Assembly: GCF_964355755.1 (NCBI RefSeq)
Contig: NC_092672.1
Coordinates: forward strand, 25,418,501-25,482,500
DNA length: 64,000 nt
Reading direction: 5' to 3'
Source: Antedon mediterranea
Lineage: Eukaryota; Echinodermata; Crinoidea; Comatulida; Antedonidae
Part shown: one piece after another, positions 1 through 10,983 of the stretch
Layout of the letters: every line of letters begins with the position of its first letter
Numbering within the stretch: position 1 is the stretch's first letter
Notes under the pieces: model-generated
Databases searched by the model: none
What the model saw: the letters and a program-made list of their open reading frames with translations, nothing else
Told to the model about the DNA's origin: nothing
Position numbers and translations under genes: made by a program

Positions 1-1449
1 TTTTCTTGAGTGTTTTCCACGGATGTTGTTTCGGGCTGGTTGAGTATTCTCTTGTTGTGACTGTCTATTATCTGTTTCATATTGTTCATAGAACTATAGC
101 TAATCTTGATAGTGTTTCAGTTGAAGATTTTTCTTAGTTTGTTATCTTTTGGAAAATGTTTGTCTACTAGGGATAGGAATTTCTGTCCGATGTTTGTGCC
201 GACGTTTTTGCTGAACGGTGGTTTGTACCACAGAATGTCGTTTCGTTTACTATTTTTTCGTCTTGTCTGGGTTACCGGCTCGTATTTTAGTGTGTTTAGA
301 GTTTTTTGGTATACAGGGGCGGCTTGGTTGAATGAATTCTTGTCGGATGACAAGGACGAGAGTCGTTTGTTTATTCCGGCGGGTATATTCTTTAGGATGG
401 TCGGTGGGTGGTTACTTTGTTGATGGATATACTTTAACGTGGCGTTTGGTTTGGTGTAGGGCTGGTATGTGTTCTTCGCTAGGTTGAGTGTGACGTCTAA
501 GAAGTTGATGACTTGTTCTATGGTAATGCGTAGGCCGTTGTCTTTGAATATTTGGCATATGTCTTTTTAAATATTTTTTGTGCTTTTAGGTGTTGTGTCT
601 GTGACTGCAAGGCCGTCACCTCTGTAAAGTCCTATGTTGATTCCTAGTTTCTGTTGTAATTGGTGTAACAGGAAGCTTCCAACAAGTTCACATGTTTCTG
701 CGCCATCATAACTACCCATAGTCACATCGAATGCTGTGGGGCCTTTCTTTTGCCATGGTTGCTGTTTGTGTGATAGTACGGATTTGTTGGTATGTACGAT
801 GATGTCTCTTTCGTCGTTGGTAATATCATCGTATCTATTAGCAAAGTCTAGTGATTTATTCAGCAGGTTATTGCTGATAGAGGGGTAAAATTCTACGATG
901 TCGAAGCATATAAAGTTGTGTTGTTGTTTCTTGTCGATGCTCTTAAACCATTCGATGACCGATGAGGTATTTTTCCATTGATTGGTGCGTAGTTTTGATG
1001 TAATTTTGCTGTTAATACGATCGAGTATAGTTTTGCTTATCTTGCCTATCTCGGATTTGGTCGGGTTTATTAATCGGCAAGTAGGTTTGTTAGTGAAGTT
1101 CGGTTTGTGGTCTTTGAGGGTTATGAAAGCATCTTTATTTGCAGTTGTATCCACTCTCTCAGCGATGTTCAATTTTGTTGCAATACTTTTGTTTTTTTCT
1201 ACGAATCGTTTGTACGAGTGCAGGTTCTGCTTTCATGTATGATTTGGTGATGTTTTTTTCTAGAAGGTTGTCATACGTCGGTGGGTCTAGTTTGTAGAAA
1301 TTTGTGGTTTTGTCGGCTGCAATTAAAAGTTTGGGCTCGTTTTCAATTTTCTTGGAGTCAGTTTTTAACTTGTTGAGTAGAGGGTTGTCTGCGTTTTTGT
1401 ATGTTGTCGATTGTATCAGATGGAGTATGTCATTTTTGAATTCGTATAG

Positions 1450-1452
<3 letters not shown>
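1..1452 (-). mobile_element. Penelope-like element, reverse transcriptase part, broken
   Basis: Read on the minus strand from about 1452 down to 1, this is a Penelope-like retroelement (PLE) polymerase running off the window edge toward its GIY-YIG half. Visible family features in order are an N-terminal block with ADKTTNFYKL, then FITLKDHKPNF and CRLINPTKSEIGK, an RT catalytic region with FDIVEFYPSI, a second block with VTMGSYDGAE and GLYRGDGLAV, and a C-terminal block with KQSNHPPTILKNIP. The copy is dead: a frameshift lies near 1175-1200 in an A-rich run, and in-frame stops are at 567 (TAA) and 117 (TGA). The 5' side ends abruptly at an AT microsatellite. The same polymerase family is represented at 9429-10127, where KIFNRNTIKISYS matches this copy's KIFN-stop-NTIKISYS. 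Confidence 0.85.

Positions 1453-1518
<66 letters not shown>
1453..1518. repeat. (TA)n microsatellite
   Basis: About 33 uninterrupted TA dinucleotides. It forms the truncated 5' boundary of the Penelope-like copy on its left. Confidence 0.97.
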
Positions 1519-1521
<3 letters not shown>

Positions 1522-1950
1522 ACATTAGGCAATGAACATTAATTCTAAACCACCCGCTGATATACGGAAATTTAATTAATTAATTTAAAATAAACAAATC
1601 AGGCAAAGAACAGTAATTCTAAACCGCCTGGTGATATACTGAAATTTAATAAATTCATTTTATACGATAAAGATGAGGAAATCTGTGAGAATGAGAAAAA
1701 GTCGCCCCAACCGAGACTCGAACTCGGACCGCCTGCTTGATATGCAGATTTCCTAACCATTAGACCACTGGGGCTTTCATGGTATTGTTCGAACTCGATT
1801 GGATAACGACTCTTTAACATTCTTGGCGTGGTACGGCGGAACAGCACTAGTCCTCAGTTGTACGCACGCGCAACAGAGATCAAATTGATACGCCCTCATT
1901 TTTCAGTAATTTTTTCACGAGGCGGGATCTCAGAAGAGATACTTTTATAT
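1519..1950 (-). mobile_element. tRNA-like repeat, copy 1 (full length)
   Basis: A dispersed repeat on the minus strand with a tRNA-like head at 1704-1774 (71 nt). The head has a 7-bp acceptor stem (GCCCCAG with TTGGGGC), an A box TGGTCTAATGG, a B box around GAGTTCGAGTC, and a 7-nt anticodon-position loop ATATCAA. A T5 run just downstream would act as a Pol III terminator. The D-arm resembles tRNA-Glu, but the anticodon position reads ATC, so a functional tRNA is doubtful. The body then carries a conserved segment ending CCGCCTGG...TTTGTTTA, present twice (about 1520-1560 and 1595-1640). The sequence upstream of the tRNA head (1780-1945) is shared with the copy at 4887-5505, so the repeated unit is longer than a simple tRNA-SINE. 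Confidence 0.7.
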
Positions 1951-2939
1951 ATATAAACAAATCTAGTCTGGGTTCCAGACGGAGTTTTGTCTTAATTTAG
2001 TTAAAAGATAAATATTTTGGCACATATGGCGTTTCCTACGTATACTCCTTGATTTTGGATACTCCGTCTGGGGAAACACGCACAAGTCACGTGGTTTGAC
2101 ACCAAGAATTCTTGGTGCATACGATTATCCGGTTGACTAGTTTCAGCTGCATGCGATTGGCTACTCACTCGTACACTGTTTTAATATTCATATTTCAGAA
2201 TTTCAAAGACTCAACGACTAAGATGATGCGCATGCGCTATGTTACGTTTAGACAATGTGTACTTGGGTACATTTATAAAAGTTTCTGAAGGCTAGAAATA
2301 ATTTTATATGCCTAGTAGTCTGGTAAACATTTGATGGGGTTTTTCCCAAGAACATGAAAACTCGTCTTGATAATATGATAGGCTATTAGCTTCTCCGCAA
2401 ATCAAACATTGAATAGATCATTTATTACGCGGAGATAAATTTGATTTAATTCCCACCCAGACCCTGTCCTGTTCTGTGTGGTGGTACATGGTGTAGGCCC
2501 TAGCCCTGTTTTGTGTACCGGTGGTATATAGGCCTACTTTATTGGCGTTTTATTTGGCAGGTCATACGTGCGAGTTGAGTAGGACCTACGAAAGAGGCCT
2601 AGGCCACCAAGGACTAAACAAGTAATAAACAAAACAACTTGGCATTACGATTTTATATTTCAACAGTCTCGATCATACATATTCAGCACTAGTACTCGAT
2701 CTTTTTCATTTTGAAACAAAATGATCAATGGTTGATTCGAAATCCATATTTACATACCGCCCGCCCCATATAGCCAAATACGGTATGATAACCTACGTCA
2801 TTCTTATCGGATGTTTGTGGTCTGCAAATTGATTTATATACGTGTTTCACAAGTCTGTATTTTCAGACAAAAATCGCGGTCGAAATAAAAACAAATAACT
2901 TTTAAAAAAAAGATAATACAGACTTGGGGCAAGTCTAAA
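1951..2939. other. Intergenic, no gene seen
   Basis: No credible reading frame or RNA. There are several AGGCCTA-type hexamers and two small inverted repeats: GTCTGGG...CCCAGAC-like arms near 1972-1990 and 2060-2080, and CAAGTCTGTATT (about 2848) with AATACAGACTTG (about 2914), which may be tiny MITE ends. Confidence 0.5.
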
Positions 2940-3255
2940 ACAAATCAGGCAAAGAACAGTAATTCTAAACCGCCTGGTGATATACTAAAATTTAATTAAT
3001 TCATTTGAAACGATAAAGATGAGGAAATCTGTGAGAATGAGAAAAAGTCGCCCCAACCGAGACTCGAACTCGGATCGCCTGCTTGATATGCAGATGTCCT
3101 AACCATTAGACCATTTATATATATATATATTTAATCAATGATGTTGCGTAGCACTGTGTAAATTATATAAATCATACTGTAAATTATAGAAACGGTGCTC
3201 ATATCATATATATACCAGGCGGTTTAGAATTAATGTTCTGTGCCTGATTTGTTTA
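2940..3255 (-). mobile_element. tRNA-like repeat, copy 2 (truncated)
   Basis: Same family as 1519-1950: the body segment at 2940-3040 and the tRNA-like head at 3050-3113 on the minus strand. The head breaks off inside the D-arm/acceptor and joins a TA run at about 3114-3130. An inverted copy of the CCAGGCGG...GATTTGTTT tail lies at about 3209-3255, giving a small hairpin-like arrangement of two tails. Confidence 0.65.
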
Positions 3256-4886
3256 CCCGATCTGGCAAAACCCTACTTTTGTCGAAAATTTTCATTTTTG
3301 TATTTTATATATTTGGATTATTTGAATCATAAGCTTTGTAGTGGTGTTTATTTCATAAAAATTGAGTAAATATTTAAAAAGTTATTACATTTTAAAAACT
3401 TACAAATCATTCGATTAGTTTACGAGAAAATCGCGTTTGAAGTTTGCAATGAAATTCTTTTTGATACGCGCTGAAAACTCACTCCGTAGCAACGCGGTAT
3501 TTTGGTCTAAGGCACAATGACGTCATACCAGGAAGTGTGTGCGATATAATAGCAGCGTGCACATCATAGTCAATTTGACTGATTTCAGACGCCGTTTTAA
3601 CCTATTTAGTCACTCGAATTAACTATTTTGCACTATTGAAAAGCAGCATTATAACGTCAAGCTTATTTTAACTGGTTTCGGAGGTGTTTACGATATCAAC
3701 AGCGAAAAACCAAGCAGGCCTAGGCCTAGCTAGGCCTTTTCAGATTTTCGCCGTCATCGCCTGTACTGTATTAAGACCTACTGATGGGTGTTTATCAGGC
3801 CGTGTATGGCAGCGGTGCATCGACATTGGAGCTGGCGTTAGTAGTAAACTAGCCCAGACAAGTTTGGCGCCTTGCAGAGTCACACCTTGCTAGCTACTAA
3901 CATTGTATTGACGATTTAATACATTTATTTTTTTTATAACGTGGAAGATTCGTTGTAATGTTTGGACTTGAATCCAATGAGTTTAAAAAACATTTAAGAT
4001 AAAAGGACTGGACAATAAATTAAATAAATTATTAAGAGCCGATTGGATATATAAAATGTATAAAGAAAACTATTTATTGACAATAAAGCTAGGCCCAGAA
4101 GTAGTAGTAGGCCTACAAAACCATAATAAAATTAAGGCCTAGGCCTAGCCCAAAAAAATATAGAAAATACAATTGAATTTATGACGTGAATTGTCTATTT
4201 TACTATGGTATAAACAAATACAGGCTACAGCTATTGCAGAACACGCCGAACACTTTACTTTGAATATTAAAATCGTTTTTATTCCAATTTACGACATGCT
4301 GTGTGTAAAATGAAAATAACCTCACAAAAATGTAAACAACTTTTTATTTCCGCGCGTAGAGCGTATAACATCTAGCGCGTTGACCAATAACGTTTGTTAT
4401 TGCGATGATGCGCCATAGCAACACACGCAGTTCACTGTTCCAGAAACTTCGAAGGACCGAATTTTCTGAAATTATGTCATAGTAAATCAAAGTTTTCATT
4501 GGTTCCTTCTTTAAGCTCCGCCCTAAAACTTCCATATTTGGAATGTCAAATGGATGAGCTTTATTTTGATGTGTGACCTTTCAACATTGTGCAGCGAACT
4601 GGCGAACAAAATGTCGTCAAACTCGGCAACTTTCAACTGAATTTACGCAAAATGTTAGCGTAGATCGTGAATTTGTTAGGCTTGATGAAAATACATGTTT
4701 TTAAAACTCTCTTTTTTCATAATTTTAATTAAATTTCGGAAGTTTAAATCAGGTAGACGTATTCTTAAATAGTGAAACATTTCGAAAATGCAAAAACATG
4801 TAATCTGCCAGGGTAGTCGATTTGGACTTATTCTGACTGATTACGTGAATTTTGAATTGCCGACAAAGAGAGGGTTTTGCGAGATC
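3256..4886. other. Intergenic, no gene seen
   Basis: Only short unsupported frames. AGGCCTAG palindromes cluster near 3715-3740 and 4090-4150. No splice-consistent exon or RNA structure was recognised. Confidence 0.5.
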
Positions 4887-5505
4887 GGGTCACTATAAAA
4901 GTATCTCTTCTGAGATCCCGCCTCGTGAATAAAAATACTGTAAGATGAGGGCGTATCAATTTGATCTCTGGTGCGCGTGCGTACAACTGAGAACTAGTGC
5001 TGTTCCGCCGTACGTACGCGTGTTTTTTTTTTCCAGGACGAACGTGGGCAGAAGTCATGAATAATTCATTACCTTAATTATTTTCTATTATAAAGAATTG
5101 AAAGATAGCTGATCAACTTCCTAAATATACTAAACCTAACCCTCTAAATAATCTAAAGCCTTTACCACTAGACCAAACATTTCGGTTGGCAAACGTTGTT
5201 TACACTAATTATTTAATCTCTCTGCATTCTTATACAGCGCCCTTTATAATGTTCCCTATTATGTCATAATTAATCATGAATTATTCATGATTTCTGCCCA
5301 CGTTCGTCCTGGAAAAAAAAATTACGCCCGCCGTACCACGACGAGAATGTTAAAGAGTCGCTATCCAATCCAGTTCGAACAATACTATGAAAGCCCCAGT
5401 GGTCTAATGGTTAGAACATCTGCATATCAAGCAGGCGGTGCGAGTTCGACTCTCGGTTGGGGCGACTTTTTCTCATTCTCACAGATTTCCTCACTCTTGC
5501 ACTGA
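4887..5505 (+). mobile_element. tRNA-like repeat, copy 3, split by a MITE
   Basis: Plus-strand copy of the repeat at 1519-1950. The upstream part, with the TATCTCTTCTGAGATCCCGC segment, is at about 4900-5013. It resumes at 5328, and the tRNA-like head is at 5393-5463, followed by GACTTTTTCTC. The match to copy 1 runs continuously on either side of 5014-5327, which shows that stretch was inserted later. The right end runs straight into the Penelope-type terminal remnant at 5502. Confidence 0.7.
5014..5327. mobile_element. 314-bp foldback MITE with 9-bp target duplication
   Basis: The insert is flanked by the direct repeat CCGCCGTAC (5005-5013 and 5328-5336). Its inner arms are inverted: TCCAGGACGAACGTGGGC (about 5031) mirrors GCCCACGTTCGTCCTGGA (about 5297), continuing into TGAATAATTCA / TGAATTATTCA. 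There is no coding content. Nine-base duplications fit Mutator-type transposases; this class assignment is inference. Confidence 0.75.
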
Positions 5506-5597
5506 CGAAGGGCTAGTGTTGCCCGAAAGCTCTGCTAACTTTTCTGGCTGTTTACTTTATCGTTTTGATTTAGCTTTTCGCTTTTTATTTTTGTATC
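5502..5597 (+). mobile_element. Penelope-type terminal remnant with hammerhead-like core
   Basis: About 95 bp shared, in opposite orientation, with 8944-9038. It opens with CTGACGA, a stem-loop with GGGC/GCCC arms, then GAAA and a 3-bp AGC/GCT hairpin followed by UA. This is the order of a type I hammerhead ribozyme core. PLEs are known to carry hammerhead motifs in their terminal repeats. Pairing for stem I was not found, so activity is uncertain. Confidence 0.5.
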
Positions 5598-6453
5598 TCC
5601 ATTGAGATCCAGCCACTGATACCCACCAGTGGGAAAGCCACTTCGCGTTTTGACCGTTAAATCGTGTAAAATCGACTTACTTCCACATTGACGATTTTGA
5701 AGCGCCACCTATCGTTGAAAACTGAAACCACGATTTTTCGTCGCCTAGCAAATAAGTGCTGTTTTATTTTAAGCTCTCAAGAATATTTAAGAACCGCCCA
5801 ACATTACCTATTATGGTAAAAGCATTTCCTAATAAGTATAATTGAATAACCAATCGGTTTTCTTCAAAGAAACCGAAGCTAATACAATACATTCGGCGAC
5901 TGAAGTCGGGACTCGTGAAATTTATAAATGTGGTACGATTTGACTACTGTTTTGTTGTCCATTTTCTGAATAGTCGGAGGTGCATCCCAACAAATTAAAA
6001 AAATTGTAATCAATTGTTTTATCAAGAATAATATTAGTTTAATCGAGTATGATATATTTCTATCCTGTTCAAAATGTGTTGGTGTATTCTCAGGCCTCGA
6101 AAGGTAGGTACATTTTCTAGCTGTGAGCGTAGTTTCGGCAACGCGAGACACGTGTGTCAGTATAGGCGATAGCGAGACGTGTGTTGGTACTGTGTTGATG
6201 CTGATCCGATAGTCGTTAAGTTGTACTGATTACGAGTATCATTGCTCCTGGCCGGCCTAGCCTGGTGATCTGATCCCCCCCAAAAAATACTTTTTTTCAA
6301 TCAGTATTAATATTATTTTATTTTTCATTTATTATTTGATTTATTAGGCTCAATAGATGCCTAGCTAGGCTACTAGTAGGCCTAGATTATATAAATAATA
6401 CTGTAATAGTAAATACTGTAATTTAATTAATAAAATACAGCTTCCATTTGCCT
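5598..6453. other. Intergenic, no gene seen
   Basis: No convincing exon. A 25-base stretch around 5970 (GAATAGTCGGAGGTGCATCC) recurs in direct orientation at about 8483, suggesting an older dispersed repeat. Confidence 0.45.
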
Positions 6454-6463
6454 TACTTTTATG

Positions 6464-7533
6464 GGGTGTCACGAAAGCTCAGACCACGAAAGCTCAGACC
6501 CCCTAAGACCTAAGATCACGAAAGCTAAGACCCAACACCTAAGATTACAAATATTTATCTTTCGCACCTGCCTTGTATTTTAACTCCCAACATTTATTCT
6601 GAATACCACACCTTAGAATTGGCACTTTCATGAAAAAGAATCACATATAAAGTAACAAATACATTTTTAAATTGATGATTTTACAGACGTTTTTCTCGCA
6701 CACAAAATGACTAGCCTACAGTACAGTAGGCCTACCCCATGGGCCATGTTCAATGTTTTTGTTTCTATGGAACGTCAAAAGAGCAAAAATTATATAGAGG
6801 GCTGAAAACTCTGTGGAGTCCATCTACAGTGTGGATGGAACAATGTAAAATTAAAATTGTAATGATAATAGTATAATCATGCAAGTACGAAGAAATAAAT
6901 ACTGGCAAATAAATTTTAATTTAAAAATCATGATAAGTTTTTTTGTTTCGTTTTCTTTCTGTTTTTATACTTGTACTATTATTGTTGCTCTTTTGGCGCT
7001 CCATAGAAACAAAAACATTGAGTCGACGAGTTTCATTACAGTATACAAAGAAACACATCTGTAAAATCATCAATTTAAAGGATTTATTTATTTGTTATTA
7101 TGTGTTTCTACTTCTGAAAGTACTTATAAGTCCTAATTTTAAAGTGTGGTGTTCAGGATAAAGTTAGTCAACAAATTTGGAGTCAAAATACAAGAAAGGC
7201 AGGTGCGTAAGAAAAACATCCCCTGAAGCAACACAATGGAGTAAATATATACCAACAAACAACCCGTCAAGTTTGTTTGTTGTAAAGAAAAAATATACAT
7301 TTACTCAACGGGCGAAAATAATGTGAGTTTATTTATGTTTTGCGGTAGTATTAAATTATATTTATGGTAATAAATGAAACCTACTGTGTTTAAAATTATG
7401 TATGGATAAACAAGTATTGTTTTTAAGCTGTAGTATATCTTAGTATTTGTAATCTTAGGTGTTGGGTCTTAGCTTTCGTGATCTTAGGTCTTAGGGGGTC
7501 TGAGCTTTCGTGGTCTGAGCTTTCGTGACACCC
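6464..7533. mobile_element. 1070-bp foldback DNA transposon with 10-bp target duplication
   Basis: Flanked by TACTTTTATG at 6454-6463 and 7534-7543. Terminal inverted repeats start GGGTGTCACGAAAGCTCAGA and run about 90 bp; they contain a repeated ACGAAAGCTCAGACC unit. Inside them lies a second inverted pair (about 6560-6700 with about 6960-7215), related to the independent 396-bp element at 51799-52194. The centre holds no transposase. The 10-bp duplication suggests Mutator-like mobilisation (inference). Confidence 0.8.
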
Positions 7534-7543
7534 TACTTTTATG

Positions 7544-8940
7544 TCATCATATAACATTATAATTATATATACAACCAGACATTAACATTTTTTAAAAATA
7601 ATATTTATTATTTTTTCTGACACTTTCAGGAATCGTTGATGATGCAGAGTTCTTTGTCTTTGTGACTTCAAACTGAGAGTGAAGTGGATAAAAAGATGAC
7701 ACCGGTACCTACCGACATTGTCATACCCAAACTATAATTTAATTATTTAAAACAAAATGTTGAATTACAAATATATATGTATGTTGCAGAGGATTTAGAT
7801 GAATTACAATACAAATATTTATGTTGAATGCAAACCTACTACACTATACTCTGTAAATGATGTTATTGTCATGTGGTAGACCTTAAAAATTGAATATTTA
7901 TTGTATGTTAGGCCTATTTTATATTTTATTAATACTGTATTAGTTTAATATTACTATTAATTTATATTATACAGTACTAGGCCCCTAGGCCTAGCCTAGT
8001 TTGTACATGTTTTTACCCCAAAAAATGAATAAATAATTTGTTATTCAATCTAATTGCTTGTTTGTTCATCAATAACAAAACAATTGTAAGCAAGTATATA
8101 ACAGTTCTTGTTAGCCGCTTATTTCAGGTCATATTATTAATATTAGCTAGGCCCGACGCGCCCGATCACAACGTCACTAAGTGACTTTCCGCCCCTGGAA
8201 CAATCGCTCGCTAATAGGGCTAGGCCTCGGACTCGTATAAAAGCTATTATAATAGTTATGATAAATATTCCTCAACTAAAATGTTTACTGTGATAAATAA
8301 ACAAGTAATAATATACGTTGTATTGGAATGTATTTATTTATATGAATTCTTATACGCGGACAATTATAAACATCGCGTATATCGTTCGCTATAAATAAAT
8401 TCATAAACACGATGACGATGTGTTTACAAAATGGCGGTTTCGCTAGTTTTCGATGGAACAAATAGTGGTACCTTTAGTTTGAATAGTCGGAGCTGCATCC
8501 CAACCACCGAATTTTGTATCTTAATATCGTATTCTGTAGATTATTAATTTTTCTAACAGGGATTTTAAATTCAGGACTGTTCAATTTTTCTAAATATTTT
8601 ATTTTAATGATTTTCTAGGGTACAATTTCGGAAAAAAGACATTGGTTGATTTTGCCGTTAAATTACAGATTATCGTTTTGTTCAAATACATTTAATTTTA
8701 CATGACAATATATTAAAACCATTTATGAATTTATTTCACTAACAACATTTTTCCGATAATCAACTAAATTTACAAATATTGTGTTTTTCCAACACCCTAA
8801 AATTTAGCCATTTTGAACTAAATTAGAAAAGTAGGGCGCCCTCTCCGAGTCGAAATTTGACACGATTTGTCGACTGGCTGTCCCACTGCCACAGCATTGT
8901 CATTTTTTCAGTAATTTTCCTTTGGATTTATATATATATA
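7544..8940. other. Intergenic, no gene seen
   Basis: No supported gene. Contains AGGCCTAG motifs near 7980-8000 and 8145-8225 and a second copy of the 5970 repeat at about 8483. Confidence 0.45.
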
Positions 8941-8943
8941 TAT

Positions 8944-9038
8944 ATACAAAAATAAAAAGCGAAATGCTAAATCAAAACGATAAAGTAAACAGCCAGAAAA
9001 GTTAGCAGAGCTTTCGGGCAACACTAGCCCTTCATCAG
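8944..9038 (-). mobile_element. Penelope-type terminal remnant with hammerhead-like core, inverted copy
   Basis: Minus-strand counterpart of 5502-5597. Within the core (9001-9038) the main difference is CTGATGA instead of CTGACGA, which falls at the hammerhead position allowed to vary. Its outer side continues with ATGTAGGAGAATTT, a sequence also found at 10745-10758. Confidence 0.5.
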
Positions 9039-9075
9039 TGCAAATGTAAAATTCTCCTACATATATATATATATA

Positions 9076-9194
<119 letters not shown>

Positions 9195-9428
9195 GAAAGA
9201 CGCTAGTAAATTACCAACTGAACATTTTATTGCACTACAGGCTGTTTCATGAGTATGAACTCAATCTACAGGTGCTTGGCTCTGAATGATAGTCACAAGT
9301 GAATACAAAAAGCTATAATGAAGTCTTAAGGCAAACTGTTTATGTGAACAATAGTATGCTAATTAGCAAGTACAACACATCTCTATTTCCTGGACAGTCT
9401 ATTGTTAACCAAATTCTTATTATCTAAA

Positions 9429-10127
9429 TTACTGATACTTTAGTAGAAACTTTCTCCTATGTCTACATGCACTGACTAATTCGTTCCTATGGTTAAGTGA
9501 GCTGGTTTCAGGCTTGCATATAATATAATACTTCTCTTGCAAGCATAGATTACACCGTTTGTTAACATTGGGATATGGTTTACACTTCTTTATTATTCGC
9601 CATTTAATGTTATACTTTATGTTATCATCTTTTAGCTTCCAGATGTACTGGCTAAGCGTTGTGCTGTTTTTGTATTTAACATTACGGAATGAACTATTGT
9701 GTGCGTTATATCTGCATTTAAATGTGTTTTCGGTTAGTCCGACATATGTTTCAACTTTATCATCATCATTTGTTGTTACTGTAGCCTGATAAACAACACC
9801 ACTGGTTAGGCATTTCCCATCTAATGGGCATTCATTTCGACAGTTGCATTGCTTGATGTTATCACAGGGCATATCATTACGTAATACATTTTTGTTGTGG
9901 GCCGATATTACAGACCCTATATTAGGCATACAACTATAGCTGATTTTAATGGTGTTTCTATTAAATATTTTTCTTAGCTCATGGTTATGTGGAAAACATT
10001 CATCTACAGTCTTTAAGAACTCGTGCCCTATTTTGGTTTTCACGTTGGCACTGTAAGGCGGGTTGAACCAGATGATATTTCTTTTCCTTGTCTTCTTCAC
10101 ATTATTATAACGCACACAATAGTTCAT
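9429..10127 (-). pseudogene. Penelope-like GIY-YIG endonuclease, 5'-truncated
   Basis: 232-codon frame. It starts in the RT C-terminus (NPPYSANVKTKIG), then a Cys-rich linker (CNCRNECPLDGKC), then a GIY-YIG nuclease: GVVYQA for GIY, TYVGLTE for YIG, the catalytic Arg in KCRYNAH, and a late [11 protein letters not shown] segment. This nuclease opens target DNA for PLE insertion. The frame is open to its stop, but most of the RT is missing, so the protein cannot be complete. The initial MNYCVRYNN comes from the palindrome centre and is probably not native. Confidence 0.8.
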
Positions 10128-10387
10128 TCCGTAATGTTAAATACAAAAACAGCACAACGCTTAGCCAGTACATCTGGAAGCTAAAAGATGATAACATAAA
10201 GTATAACATTAAATGGCGAATAATAAAGAAGTGTAAACCATATTCCAATGTTAACAAACGGTGTAATCTATGCTTGCAAGAGAAGTATTATATTATATGC
10301 AAGCCTGAAACCAGCTCACTTAACCATAGGAACGAATTAGTCAGTGCATGTAGACATAGGAGAAAGTTTCTACTAAAGTATCAGTAA
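10103..10387 (+). pseudogene. Inverted, truncated duplicate of the GIY-YIG domain
   Basis: Encodes [11 protein letters not shown] to the C-terminal RRKFLLKYQ, a near-identical mirror of the minus-strand copy. It lacks the GIY and YIG strands, so it cannot form the nuclease active site. One visible replacement is PYS for PYP. Confidence 0.8.
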
Positions 10388-10693
10388 TTTAGATAATAAG
10401 AATTTGGTTAACAATAGACTGTCCAGGAAATAGAGATGTGTTGTACTTGCTAATTAGCATACTATTGTTCACATAAACAGTTTGCCTTAAGACTTCATTA
10501 TAGCTTTTTGTATTCACTTGTGACTATCATTCAGAGCCAAGCACCTGTAGATTGAGTTCATACTCATGTAACAGCCTGTAGTGCAATAAAATGTTCAGTT
10601 GGTAATTTACTAGCGTCTTTCATTTATTTATATTTGGCTCTACATTTTGTATCGAGCACTTTCGCTTTCATGGTCTGCGTTAAATTCACCACG

Positions 10694-10728
<35 letters not shown>

Positions 10729-10732
<4 letters not shown>

Positions 10733-10747
10733 CTCATGAATTCTTAT
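10729..10747. repeat. Target-site duplication, right copy
   Basis: Same 19 bases as 9076-9094. The flanking TA runs make the true length uncertain. Confidence 0.7.
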
Positions 10748-10983
10748 GTAGGAGAATTTAACAGTAGGCGGAGGTATGCTCTAGGAGTGGCTTTCTAGTT
10801 TTGATATTAAATTTGATATGTAAAGCCTTGTGAACGGTATACATTTTTTTTTATAACAAATGATTCAGCAGCAGCAGTAGTACTGTAGTAGCATAATAAT
10901 TTAATAATAAAACAGTGTGTTTCTCTTTGTTATTATTTCGCTCGTGTGGATATTCCTTTCACGTTAACTATTATTCAAAATAG

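Noticed and set aside
1599-5505. Recurring frame with SPSGLMVR...YQAGG
   Set aside because: It translates the tRNA-like repeat; sequence conservation is at the RNA-structure level, not codon level.
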